Origin: Sclerurus mexicanus
Taxonomy: Eukaryota; Chordata; Aves; Passeriformes; Furnariidae
Length of the DNA: 64,000 nt
Direction: 5' to 3'
Assembly (NCBI GenBank): GCA_013396755.1
Contig: VWZF01003842.1
Location: 1,217,442 to 1,281,441 of the forward strand
Shown: piece by piece, positions 36,901-47,100 of the stretch
Layout of the letters: each line of letters begins with the position of its first letter
Position numbering within the stretch: the first letter of the stretch is position 1
Program-made: the position numbers and the translations under genes
The notes under the pieces: generated by a model
Told to the model about the DNA's origin: nothing
The model's input: only the letters and a program-made list of their open reading frames with translations
Databases searched by the model: none

Positions 36901-38844
36901 AAATGATGAGAAGCATGCTTTTCACACTGTGTGTGTGCATTGCACTCCTGCTTCCTTCAGACGCATTTCTTCCCTGCAGTTGAACAGCATTCAAAGTTCT
37001 TATTCGTACTGAAACCCAAAGTCTGGAAATCTCATCAACAAAGTTTGGGTGGACTTCAGATTGAACAGGATAATTAATAATTGGAGAGTAGCATTTGTAT
37101 TTCTTCTGGCTTGAAAAGTTTAGCACATTTCAGCTGCTGAATGTGCTGCTTATAAGCATGAAGAGGCTTTTGGCTGTTAGTTAAAGCATTGTAGGTTGTC
37201 TGCTCTTTATGCTTGTGCTTTTAAACATACATATTTGTATAGTTTGTAAGCTGTTTTATATCTTTCACACAGTTGTAATGTTCCTTTTTCTTGGTGAAAA
37301 AGAGAACTTCACAGCTTAGAAGTGTTGCAATATTTCCTCTTTGGACCGAGTAATTCTCAAAAGAAGGCAATAACTGGACAGTTGGAGCTAATTTGCAGGG
37401 ATATGGTGCAATATTTGTTCTTCAAATGCAGTAAGGTCTTTGCCACAGATTGAAGCATTTGTTGAATTTCCCTCTGATCGCTCATCTTCCAGAGCTCCCC
37501 TTTAGAAACCCTGTTTTGTGGACATGTCTGAGATTACAGAGTATTCATTTAGCCTGGGCAGAGCTATGATGCCTAAAAAATAATTTTGTATGTATGTTTT
37601 CCCACCAGCCTTGAATGTATGGAGAGAATCCTTGAACTTCTCCTTAGAGTCTAACCCATTTGTTGGCAGAAAGAATATAGTGTCTTTAGGTAAAACAAAA
37701 AAAGCTTCCCCCTCTCCACTGCCTGAGTGAAAGAGATGGGGGAGCAGGCAGCACTGTATGTTCCTGTGAGAATGCTGCTTCCTAGTACAGTAGGGGAGCA
37801 GCTCTTGGCCCTCTTGGCTCAATACCTTCCTGCTGAGACATGAGCAGAGAGCTGTGAGTGTGAAGTGGATCTCGGTGGGGTCACAGCCTACATTTACTAC
37901 CTTCAGCAAAGGTTTCTGTGCAAAGGAGACAAGTGCATGCTGGCTGCCTGCTTGGTTCTTCAGGTGAATCACGGCCCTGGCTCCAAAACAGTCCTGAGTA
38001 CTGCCTAAGGACTTGGTAAATGGCATGGATGACTACACCATGTTTATAAGCCCTTGGAATAGCAACCTTTTAAAAATATCTTCCAGCTTTGCAGTAAATC
38101 TGAAACCAAGTGACTCAAAGGACATTGCATTACATCTGAATCCCCGAATGAAAAATAAAGTTTTTGTAAGAAACTCCTACCTTCATGACAGCTGGGGAGA
38201 AGAAGAAAAGGAAGTTGCTAACTTCCCTTTCAGTCCAGGGATGTACTTTGAGGTAAGATTAACTGAAACATAGCATCAAACTGGAAATTCTGCGAAAAGG
38301 ATTAACATAGGTGCTTAAATGTCGAGTCACTAACACAGTTTTAAATACAACTGCTATTCCTGCATTTCAGTGTCTTGAAAAGATTTAGGATTAAATGGGA
38401 CCATAGAGAGCAGAGGTTTGACTTGATTTTAAAAGGTTTTCTTTTTAAATAGATGGAAGAATTCAGCCTCAGAATGAATTTTAATTTAATTGGGTTGGAC
38501 TGGGTAGTCCTTACGGTCCCTTGCAGTTTTTCTATGATTCTGTGATGTTCCACTTTTATTTTTAAATGTTGTTTTTGCATGAAACATTTTCTGTAAGAGA
38601 AGCAGGTCTTGCCCAAGTCTAGGCTAGGTTATCACGTTGTTTTTCTTGTCTTATCTGAGCTTAAAACCTAAGTGTTTCTCTTCTTGCTTTCCAGCTGATT
38701 ATTTTCTGTGATGCCTACGAGTTCAAAGTAGCTATTAATGGTGTTCACACTCTGGAGTACAAGCATCGTTTTAAACAACTTGAAAAGATCAACACTGTGG
38801 AAGTCACGGGAGATGTTCAGTTGTTAGATGTGAGGAGCTGGTAG
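27865..38844 (+). CDS. LGALS8: LGALS8, galectin-8 (complete coding region)
   Basis: This is a tandem-repeat galectin, a beta-galactoside lectin that is secreted by a leaderless route or acts in the cytosol. In mammals it marks damaged endosomes for NDP52-dependent autophagy. Nine coding exons (27865-27942, 30658-30746, 31448-31658, 32303-32419, 34145-34201, 34281-34307, 35680-35768, 38087-38252, 38695-38844) total 984 nt, or 327 residues; human short forms have 317. The N-terminal CRD (about 27-165) keeps the sugar-binding H76, N78, R80, N90, W97 and E100. It also keeps R56, Q58 and R70, the equivalents of human R45, Q47 and R59 that favour sialylated or sulfated galactosides. The linker is short (about 166-193). 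The C-terminal CRD (about 194-327) keeps H239, N241, R243, N252, W259 and E262. No signal peptide is seen, as usual for galectins. The extra N-terminal length comes from an internal duplication in exon 1. Confidence 0.97.
27943..30657 (+). other. LGALS8 intron 1
   Basis: A 2.7-kb AT-rich intron. I see no nested gene or recognisable transposon. A short near-repeat (GAAGTTGCCTCCTG) occurs twice near 30250. Confidence 0.6.
30658..30746 (+). CDS. LGALS8: LGALS8 coding exon 2
   Basis: Acceptor TTTCTCTAG|GTC, donor GACAG|GTAGTG, phase 0 to 2. It encodes the first strands of the N-CRD, VIPYVGTILGGL to VPDDADR. Confidence 0.95.
30747..31447 (+). other. LGALS8 intron 2
   Basis: About 700 bases with nothing recognised. 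Confidence 0.6.
31448..31658 (+). CDS. LGALS8: LGALS8 coding exon 3, N-CRD core
   Basis: Acceptor GTGATTAG|ATTC, donor TTTCAG|GTGAGT, phase 2 to 0. It carries the lectin signature KPRADVAFHFNPRF, then CIVCN and WGREEITY. All main sugar contacts of the first CRD lie in this exon, as is typical of galectins. Confidence 0.97.
31659..32302 (+). other. LGALS8 intron 3
   Basis: About 640 bases with nothing recognised. Confidence 0.6.
32303..32419 (+). CDS. LGALS8: LGALS8 coding exon 4
   Basis: Acceptor CTCTTTAG|GTG, donor TGTAAT|GTAAGT, phase 0 to 0. It encodes the end of the N-CRD, VTVNKKHLLLYNHRI to KTIDFVCN. Confidence 0.95.
32420..34144 (+). other. LGALS8 intron 4, with an unexplained open frame
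   Basis: The intron contains an open frame at 32663-33046 on the gene strand and an AATAAA at about 33902. It is not a recognised repeat. In mammals an optional linker exon is used to make long galectin-8 forms. I could not identify an equivalent here. Confidence 0.5.
34145..34201 (+). CDS. LGALS8: LGALS8 coding exon 5 (linker)
   Basis: This 57-nt exon has acceptor TTTCTGCAG|TCT and donor GAAAAT|GTACGT, phase 0 to 0. It encodes SLQGSQPSSLGVTKINTEN, comparable to the human linker segment beginning SDLQSTQASSLEL. Confidence 0.92.
34281..34307 (+). CDS. LGALS8: LGALS8 coding exon 6 (27-nt microexon)
   Basis: Acceptor TCTCTTGTAG|GGG, donor CAATTG|GTAAGT. It encodes GVMPSDSQL and matches the human linker microexon ending GTPQL. 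It is separated from exon 5 by only 79 bases. Confidence 0.9.
34308..35679 (+). other. LGALS8 intron 6
   Basis: Nothing recognised apart from short T-rich tracts near 35370. Confidence 0.55.
35680..35768 (+). CDS. LGALS8: LGALS8 coding exon 7
   Basis: Acceptor TTTGCAG|GGT, donor AAAGAG|GTACGT, phase 0 to 2. It encodes the start of the C-CRD, GVPYVGKLDTPLRPG to VNKNPK. Confidence 0.95.
35769..38086 (+). other. LGALS8 intron 7
   Basis: A 2.3-kb intron carrying a sense-oriented CR1 fragment at 36250-36685. The rest is unremarkable. Confidence 0.6.
36250..36685 (+). mobile_element. CR1 LINE 3' fragment
   Basis: The segment has the typical CR1 3' sequence: GGGATTGTTCAGCCTGG, then CTCTGAGGGTGGTTAGGCAC, then the tail CCCTTCCAACCCAGGCTATT followed by CTATGATTTTATG. 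It is in the same orientation as LGALS8. Confidence 0.9.
38087..38252 (+). CDS. LGALS8: LGALS8 coding exon 8, C-CRD core
   Basis: Acceptor CTTCCAG|CTTT, donor TTTGAG|GTAAGA, phase 2 to 0. It carries KDIALHLNPRMK, FVRNSYLHDSWGEEE and FPFSPGMYFE, the complete sugar-binding signature of the second CRD. Confidence 0.97.
38253..38694 (+). other. LGALS8 intron 8
   Basis: Contains a short CR1 tail at 38491-38547; otherwise unremarkable. Confidence 0.6.
38491..38547 (+). mobile_element. CR1 LINE extreme 3' tail
   Basis: GGTTGGACTGGGTAGTCCTT and TCTATGATTCTGTGATG match the last ~60 bases of CR1 in + orientation. Confidence 0.75.
38695..38844 (+). CDS. LGALS8: LGALS8 coding exon 9 and stop
   Basis: Acceptor GCTTTCCAG|CTG; stop TAG at 38842-38844. 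It encodes the last C-CRD strands with VAINGVHTLEYKHRF and ends LLDVRSW, close to the human terminus LLEVRSW. Confidence 0.97.
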   Translation: MIIFCDAYEFKVAINGVHTLEYKHRFKQLEKINTVEVTGDVQLLDVRSW

Positions 38845-39965
38845 TTCTTTTCAATCAGTACAAAAAGAATTAAACCTCTTCTACTGACAGTGCTTCCTTG
38901 TCAAGTACAAACAGGTGCTGACACATGCTGATCCTGCCTTTAATCTATCTAGGCTTCTGCATCTGCCTGAGTTAGGCAAGTACAAGAATTGCTAACTGCA
39001 AGATTAAATCCTCCTCCAGTTTACAGTTTCCTGGCAAGCGAAGTAAGTGTTTGCTCTGATAAATCTGTATTACTGAACCTAGCAATATGAAAATGCTGCA
39101 TCATACTGTGTCTAACAATTGCACTTGGTATGTTTAAGGTAAACTACTATTCATCATTCCTCAATAGCATACTTTCAAGATTGTGATGTAGAAATGAGAC
39201 TGGAATAGGGTCCAAAGATACAGTTATCCACCTCAAAAGGGATGTTGGTAATTTATTTAAAATAGAATTGTGAAATATACTTTTCTACTTCTTAGTTTAT
39301 ATTAGCAACTATAACCTTTTTACTGAGGCTGGATTAAGCAAACAGTTGTCCCATTAGTTCTGGCAAAAGGCAGGGAGGAGTTTGATCTTAATTCTTGGCC
39401 TGCTCCTGCAGCAGTACCTTCTCTGACACTCATGGTTGTCACTTCCTGCTTCTAAGGGGCCTAACATTTCTAACTTCTACTTTTTCAAAGTGAAGCAAAG
39501 GGAAGTGATTTATCTGGTTCCAACTGCATGAACTTCTGAAAGTTTGTTTGATTTGAAGTGGCTCCTAACTGAGTTAAGATTGCTTAGGGCCTGAAGTACA
39601 TATTTGTGGGTTTCATTTTTAAAAAATGTGTGAACCCAGGTGCTCCAGGCAGGGTTTCAGCTGAGAGGGCATTTGAGTAACTATTCATCAGTGGACTAGA
39701 GAATTAATCCTTTTTCGGTCTTGTATTAAAATAATGTGACACAAGCTGTTCCCATTCAGTTTTCCATACAAATGTCAATCTTAGTTTTTAAATTCTTATT
39801 TTTAAAAATAAGTTGCTACTGACTGTCAGTGTCTGAAGGATGTCCATATTTAAGAGCTGCTAAAAGAGAAGCAATTTTGAGAATAAGAGATACACTAAAA
39901 GACTGTTAAATTACCAGATTAAGGGTACAAAAAGCATAAATAAAAACATCTATGAACTCTTTCTC
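38845..39965 (+). other. LGALS8: LGALS8 3'UTR
   Basis: About 1.1 kb runs from the stop to the region just after the AATAAA at 39939-39944. Earlier ATTAAA motifs at 38869 and 39003 could give shorter ends. Confidence 0.6.
39939..39944 (+). promoter_or_regulatory. LGALS8: LGALS8 poly(A) signal
   Basis: AATAAA is followed, about 45-75 bases on, by a T/G-rich stretch (TTTTTGGTCTGTATCTTGTC) suited to a downstream element. Confidence 0.6.
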
Positions 39966-40979
39966 CAAGTGTAGCTAAGTAGCTATGATCCCTTTTTGGT
40001 CTGTATCTTGTCTTGTTTTGCTTATTGTACTACCAGGATGTCCAAGTTGGCCACAGTGACCCTGACTGGAGAACCATTTCCACATAAGGAATTAGCAATC
40101 CAAAGACCACTTAACCTGAACAGGAGTAGGGCTGGGCCTTGGCTCTGCTGGTCTGGCCTTCAGGACAGTGCTGGGCTGTTCATCCCCCTGGACTGCAGGG
40201 TAAACTTAGCTAGCTGATTTTAACAGAGGAGCTGGTAGGCAGCTCCTAATAGCAGTAACACCACTCATGTGTTGCCCTCATGTACAAGTTCAGCAGGAAG
40301 TTCACATGTGACCCTCCTTTTTGTCTGGCAGCAGATACCAATAGTTGTATTCTTTTAAGAAAACCCTGTAAAACCTTGAATGGGGTAACCCGTCCATGTA
40401 TGGGATCCACATGGCTTGCTGCACCCTGGACAGAGAACTGTTTCCAGCACTCAGTGGAATGTTAAGATTATCCTCTTTTTTAGTTGCATTACAGAATCTG
40501 AGTGCTTTTGTTACTACCAGTGTAGTGAACCAGTGCAATGAACTGGTGCAAAACAGGTGGTGAGTTTTTTGCTAAATTCATTATCAGAGCAAGCAATTTA
40601 TTCTTGAACTTTGACTAATCAGTAGCAGTCTTCAAAGACTGAAAAATAGATTTAGCTCCTGTATGAATCAGTTTCTTGGAACTTCCTTTTCAGTATCTTC
40701 AGTGGTTTAGTTTTTGCTTCCCTATAAATGACAGAAAGAGCACGTTCTCAGGATCATAGTGCATGGGTCCAGTGAGTATTGTGCTTGGAGCATGACAGCC
40801 CCTCCACTGGGACAGTAACTGTATACCCTGAGCACAGTGGAATCCAGTGAGTCTAGCATGTTGTCACTCTGTGCCCAGCTAGCAGAATTTGCTTAGAGCC
40901 TGCTCCAGTTTCCCACTGTTAAGAAAAGAGTAGTTAAGGAAAAGTCATAAGCAAAATCCTCAGTCCATCGAGAAATTAT
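39966..40979. other. LGALS8-HEATR1 intergenic spacer
   Basis: About 1 kb lies between two converging 3' ends. No gene or recognised repeat was seen; the open frames here are short and unsupported. Confidence 0.55.
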
Positions 40980-41104
40980 GAAGTCAGATTCTTAAAATAT
41001 TTTATTAAAAAGTTAAAATCTTGGCTCTGGTAAAAATTGTTATGACAGTTTGCTTGTAACACTTGAATGTGTTCAGACAAAATTTGAAAACAAAGGGCAT
41101 AAAC
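40980..41104 (-). other. HEATR1: HEATR1 3'UTR
   Basis: A short 3'UTR of about 125 bases on the minus strand. The start is set by the stop codon at 41105-41107 and the end estimated from the poly(A) signal at 41001-41006. Confidence 0.65.
41001..41006 (-). promoter_or_regulatory. HEATR1: HEATR1 poly(A) signal
   Basis: TTTATT on the + strand is AATAAA in the HEATR1 sense, about 100 bases beyond the stop codon. Confidence 0.7.
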
Positions 41105-41193
41105 TTAGAAGTAGCTTTGGAGTGGTTCTCCCAAAATGACTTCCAGTTGTTGAATTGTCTTCTGACACTGCTGTTCAACTTCTTCACATTCAT
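41105..41193 (-). CDS. HEATR1: HEATR1 terminal exon (window exon 31)
   Basis: Acceptor CCCTAG|ATGAAT. It begins with two bases of an Asp codon, encodes ECEEVEQQCQKTIQQLE to LGEPLQSYF and stops at TAA. Confidence 0.96.
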
Positions 41194-44100
41194 CTAGGGA
41201 AAAAAAATAATGCAGGAATTAAGGAGAACAGTGATTACAAAGCTACCCTAGGAAGGCTTCATCACTCGTCAAAGCTAGAACCATCTTCAAATACCAGGTA
41301 TGAAATAATCTTTCAGAAATATTTTGTCACTGAATTAAGCAAATTATTTCCACTGTAACACTGATCTAAAACATACAGCTGGGGAAATGTGCACAGGCTA
41401 CTACACTGAAGAAACTACTGTAATTTAACTGAACTTCACCAGTGTGTTGGATATAAACCATTTAAGTCTGCATCTTGCACAGTTTAAGCCACTGTATACC
41501 AATTATTAAGATTAGAGCAGTTATAGCAATCAGCCTGTCTGAATCTTTGAAATAGGTCACCCTTCACTAACGCCAGTTTAGAACATTACCTTCCATAAGC
41601 TCAGCTAAGAATGGAATAGATTCTGGTAGCAGGACCAGGTAGTTCTCCTTCAGTTTTTGTGCAACTTCTATCAAAGCAAGCAGGGCAGCAAATCGGACCT
41701 AAACCAAAACAATAATCTATGTAAGGAAACAAACATTATGGTATCGTTCCCTGTTTCCCCCCACCCCTGCTTTCTTTCCATTATAAGGTTGTAATCTTGC
41801 TTTCATTACCAAAGGAAACTAGTTTTAAGCTAATTTAAGTATTATCTGAGTTAAGGTAATATCAAACAAAAAACAGGTTGTGAGAAGCAGATACGTTGCT
41901 GGAAGTTATTTGATGGAATGGTCTGTAACCTTCTGGTACAATGCCACTTCCAGTGGCATCAGAGCATAGCTCAGCACTATACAAAACCAGGTAACTCTCC
42001 CTGAATATTTGTAATCTGTCAAATAGGAGACAAAACTCTATCGGGTCTGAAAGCTGATAAATAACTGTCTTGCAGCTCCCCTCTGAAGTGCCCATGTCTT
42101 TTTGCACACATAGATAAGCTCTTATTCCAGCAGCTACAAGATCTTAAAAAAACTAAAACCACACAGTATGAAAGATGTGGAATATTCACTGCTTACAGTA
42201 AGAGCAGAAAAGCATATCGTATACATCTCTACAACTTGGGAGTACCACAGTACAGCACCAGTATTTGGATTTAGGCTAGTATTTTAGCAATGACTTGGTT
42301 AATTCACTTCTGGTTTTGGGGGCACCATTCCCATTTTTTAACACAACAAAGAAAACCAGTAAAAACTCTGATAGCTCCCAACCTTAGGAGAACTGTGCCT
42401 CGTTTTCAGCAGGATGTGGTAGTTCAGTGGTTTCCAAAGAGAATCATCTGCCATTGCCACTGAAAACTGAGCTATGCAGGGTATCAGGTGTGCTGTCACT
42501 CTTTCCTGGAACTTCTCATCTCCTCCAAGCACATTTTCTAGCTGTTGAAGCAAAACAAATCCAGCTCAGATAAACGCAGCCAAAAGCACTTCTAGCTTTG
42601 GCTATCAGGTACACAGGACTTAAGGTGAAGAGCATCAGTGGGAGTGCCCCCTGGTCTGCAAGAGCTCAACAACATGCATGAATCTTACAGAATGAAAACA
42701 TTTAGAAAGAGGATAAAAGAAATAATCAGTAATTCAGAGCCCTAGGCAAAGCAGTTAATACTGTCTGTACCCCAAAGGCAATGAACTAATTCTCCCCTTT
42801 TTGGTCTGTCAGAGAATTGACACCTGATATTTTAGCTATCAGATGGAGGAACAAAAATCAGCTATGAATTGCTTTTTATGTGTTTGTCAATACCTGATCG
42901 ACCAGAGGCTGCATCAAGGTTTCTGCTCTTTCCTTACTCAGGAACTTCTGGGTGTCAAACAGGAAGAGCTTGTGCAGACAGTCCAAGGTGAACTGCAACA
43001 GTAGACAGCTCTTTTCTATGTTATTGTCAGAGTCAAAGAAAGCTTCATCTACACACCAATCAAGGAGATGGAAAAAAAATTATCAACAAAATGAAAACAC
43101 AAAACTTCCCCACAACATAAATACTGCTAGTTTTTGAATGTAGCTAAAGGATGTACTCCACAGCAATTGTGTCCTCATCACTGAACAAAATAAAGTGGAT
43201 GCAATACACTATCTTTTAGCTGCTGCCCCAGCAGGTCTGCCATTGCCCTTGGCAGACTGATGGGGATAAAGGAGAATAGCCACAGGCTACAGGAAAAGTG
43301 CTTGGCTATACCTGTAGATATGGAGAATGTCTTCAGGTCACTACAAGTGGGATGGGCAAGTAGTTTTCCATACAGAATAGCAATACCTATTTTTGCCCAG
43401 AAAGCAGGGGACTCTGAATACACCAAGCAGCATATAAGAGAAGTCAATGAATGAAAAATAAAAACAAATAGAAATAAGTCTCTTTCCACACAATTTCATT
43501 CTCAGGGAACTCACTGGGACCGACACTGAAAATTTTCATGTGGTCTCAACTTTGTAGTAGCAGCCCAGAACATATGGATGAAAAATGTTGTTTGGTTCCA
43601 CCAGAGAAAGACGTCTCATTTATCAGAGAAAGAAGGGAGAGAGAAATGAGAAGCGTGAGTTGTGAAGTAAATCCTGTAAGATTAAACTTTCAGCAATTAT
43701 AATTAACTTCTCAGCAATTAAGAATGAGCTTGTTAATGGCTCTGTGTAGCCAGTAACCAACAACTTACCAGTTTTAGAAATGTTGACCTGGTTCAGTGTC
43801 TCAGCAAATGGCTTCACTAAATGACCAGCAAACAGGGTGAAGAGACCCTTGAGCTTGTCTGCAATGCAATCTGCTATTCGGTGGAATGTCAGCAGCCTGT
43901 CTTTGAGGGTAGACTCTGTTTTGGACCAATCAAAGAGCTGAAAGTGAAAGACAGATTAGCTCTTTCCTGTGTCTGTGCACTGGAAAATACAAATATGCTG
44001 ATGGAGGTGAATTATATTTAGAATTCTTACCTTGAAAAAGAGGGGCCTGAAAGAAGCCTCAGAAAGCTTCATAACCATGCTTATTAGACAATCAATAATG

Positions 44101-47100
44101 TCAGCCTCTGTCTTACCAACTTCCTCTAAATCATCCTAGACAAATCAGAAAACATAATTCTAAGTTTGAAATGTAAGAATTTGAGCTTTCAAAGCATGTT
44201 TTAATTTTGTCTGTTTCAGACTAAATACCTGTCATGTGTTCTACTGCAGGAACAATTCCGGAAAAAATATTTGATACCCAGAATTTCAGAGCACATACGC
44301 AATGGAATCTACTAATATTTTTTTAAACAACTGAGAGAATTAGCATGTAGAGGTATAGCTGCTGGTGCTATAACCAAGCTACCTGGGCATGCTCTGTTCG
44401 GAAGTCCAGGACTTTCATGAAAAATGCTGTCAGTTCAGGCTGATGGGAGATCAAGTGCTCCTTCTCCATACCAACAATGTGCTCCTTCAAAATGTTCATA
44501 AGGGCACCCAGGCAGTTCTGCCAAAACAAAAGCAAAGCAATCCAAAGGCAACTGTGATATTGACAGTAACTGAGAAACATAACTAGGGAATTGGATTTTT
44601 GCACTTTGTGCATTTGCTCATGAAAATACTGTCAATAAAAAAGATAACCTTTTTCCTGTATTTCTGGGGGCTTAAGTTAGTAGGATTCCTGAAAACAGCT
44701 TGGTCTCCCCTCTCCAGTGCTGGAGATAATTCTAACTCAACTCATGTACCTAGCACGTAAATGAAGGCCTTTGTGAATGGGATGATCTCATCTAACATGC
44801 TAAGGACATTAAACTGCGGATTTCTCCCAGGTCTGCCTTTCCTGAACCACTACTGCAGTACAAAACAGAAGAGAGATAATATAAAGACTATGCTAGGTTT
44901 GGCTGGGACGGAGTTAATCTTCTTCACTGCAGCTGTGCTACAAAGAATGGTGCTGTGTTTTAGATCTGTGACCAAAACAATGCTGATTACACAGCGGTGT
45001 TTCAGCTATTGCTGAGCAGCGCTTGCACAGTGTTAAGACTTTGTTTCTCACTCTGCTGCCCCAGTGAGCAGGCTGATGGTGGGCAACACGCTGGGAGGGG
45101 ACACAGCCAAGACAGCCGAACCAAATTTTGCACTGGTTTTTTATTTTTTTTCTTCTTTATCACAAAGCAAAAGGATAAGAAGAGTCCTTACCTTCCGGGT
45201 ATGTGCCACTTCACTGTAACACTTGGTAACTGCAGGCAGGAGTATTCGAGGAGCAAGCCTTGTAGCTAGGATAGTTCTCAGGGATGCTACACGTAAGCTG
45301 ATCTGGGAAGAAGGACCAAACTCGGCCACAATCTTTTCCAAGCGGACAACCTAAAAGGCATTTCAACAAAAGTTGGGCCTACTTCAGGAACTAGAGAACT
45401 TTTTTACAGTAGTTATCTGTTGGAAATGTCAGATGGGACTTCTGCTGTTTGCACCACTTGGAGCACCTTAGGTTGTCTGTGTACAGAGCTTCACTGCCTT
45501 CAGAAGACAACCACTGAAAAAATGTGCATGTCAGCAGCAGAGGATCAGAATTACTCTAACAAGAGCTGTTAGATACACATTTGAGGAGATTGTGGATATT
45601 ACAGAATGTTCTGGGATTCATCTCCCTTTTCAAAGAGGCAAACTACAACCTAGGAGAGGGAGGGGTAGGAGATGCTCTTATATTCTATATCTGAGTTATC
45701 TGCTTAAGAAAGCGAGTAGAAGAGTAGTTATGTTATGACCTTTCACATAATTGGAACACACTCCTACTTCAGTTTCAGAGAGAACAAATGTAATTTTTAT
45801 AGCTTCTTCTGGGATCTAGGCAGATCATGTCCCCCCTTTACATATCTGTAGAAGTCACACAGCTCACCTGCAACAAGCAATCCAAAAGGTAAGGACTGAG
45901 GAAATGTGGTAGTGTTTCCACAACCTTTAGCAGAGCAGTGACAGCACTCAGCAAGTAAATCTCATTGGAGACAAGCTCCTTCTTACTTTTTAAAGTCTTC
46001 AACAGTGCCGGCATCAGCCTGTGAACATGCAAGCATAAACAGAGAAAGGTGAAATAACCAGCCATTGGGAGATATGTTTCCAATCAAATAAATCCATCTG
46101 TTAGGCCTGCAGGGACAATTTTCATGTAATTTTTATGTATGTATTTGAGAAAATTTGGTATTCTGGGCTTTTCTGCTGTATTTCATTTTTTTGAAGCTAA
46201 TGGAGGATATTAGGTTTAGAATTACAGAATGGTTTGGGTCAGAAGGGATCTTTAAAGACCACCTAGTCCAACCTCCCTGCCACAGACAGGGACACCTTTC
46301 ACAAGGTCGGGTTGCTCAAAGTCGTGTCTTTAGTTTAAAGATAATAATAATAATAATAAACTTTTATTTGTAAAGAGATAAAACAGTCTTACAAGGAACA
46401 AGTTAGATGCTGGAATTCTTGAATAGGAGAATAAAAATAACATAGTGTGCAGGGTTTCCAACTGTACTCATTCTCATGTTTTTAAATGCAATCTCTTTCT
46501 ACAATAAAAATACAGAATATGGTCTGACTTTTCTAAAGCCATAAAAATTACCTCTCTCTCTGCTCACAGCAGCAGACTCCATAAGGAACTCTACTGTAGA
46601 TTATAAAAACCTTGCAATTTCCCCACTTAAGCTTCTTAGTTCTTTGACCAGGAAGCATCCTCAGGCACTATGAATACTTTTGTTCTTATCTGCACAAAAC
46701 ACACATGTGGGCAGACTGCCACCTGGCCTTCATCAGCATTCCTTCAGTAATGCATTTTAGTATAACTAATTCCTGCTGCAATTCTGTTGAACTCAATGGT
46801 ACCTTGGAAGCTGAGGTATTGCTTGGGCTTTCAGTGTACAGGTGACCTCAGCTATACAGAGCAAAGCACTTCCCACCACATTTTTTTCCTCCTTCTCTGA
46901 ACAAATAATATCAATGGTAGTTTTCAGAACAGGTACAAATGGCGCTGGATTTTCTGTGCCAAAACCTTTGCAGAGTAGCTTGAGGCTGAACAAAGCAGTC
47001 TGCCTGTTGATGGCTTGTTCCTCCTCTTCCTCTGCTCTTTTACACTTCACAATAGCAATGAGCTCAGGAACTAGCTCTAAAAGCTGCAGGATCTGAGAGG

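Larger units (their letters stand above)
46019..46802 (-). other. HEATR1 intron with CR1 tail and (ATA)n
   Basis: Holds a CR1 3' piece at 46222-46321 and an adjacent trinucleotide run at 46341-46360. Confidence 0.6.

Noticed and set aside
37502..38026. 174-codon minus-strand frame in LGALS8 intron 7
   Set aside because: Longest frame in the window but antisense within an intron, with no recognisable family or splice structure. Treated as chance.
42538..42543. Alternative acceptor four bases inside HEATR1 exon 29
   Set aside because: It would shift the frame; the outer AG preserves the conserved protein.
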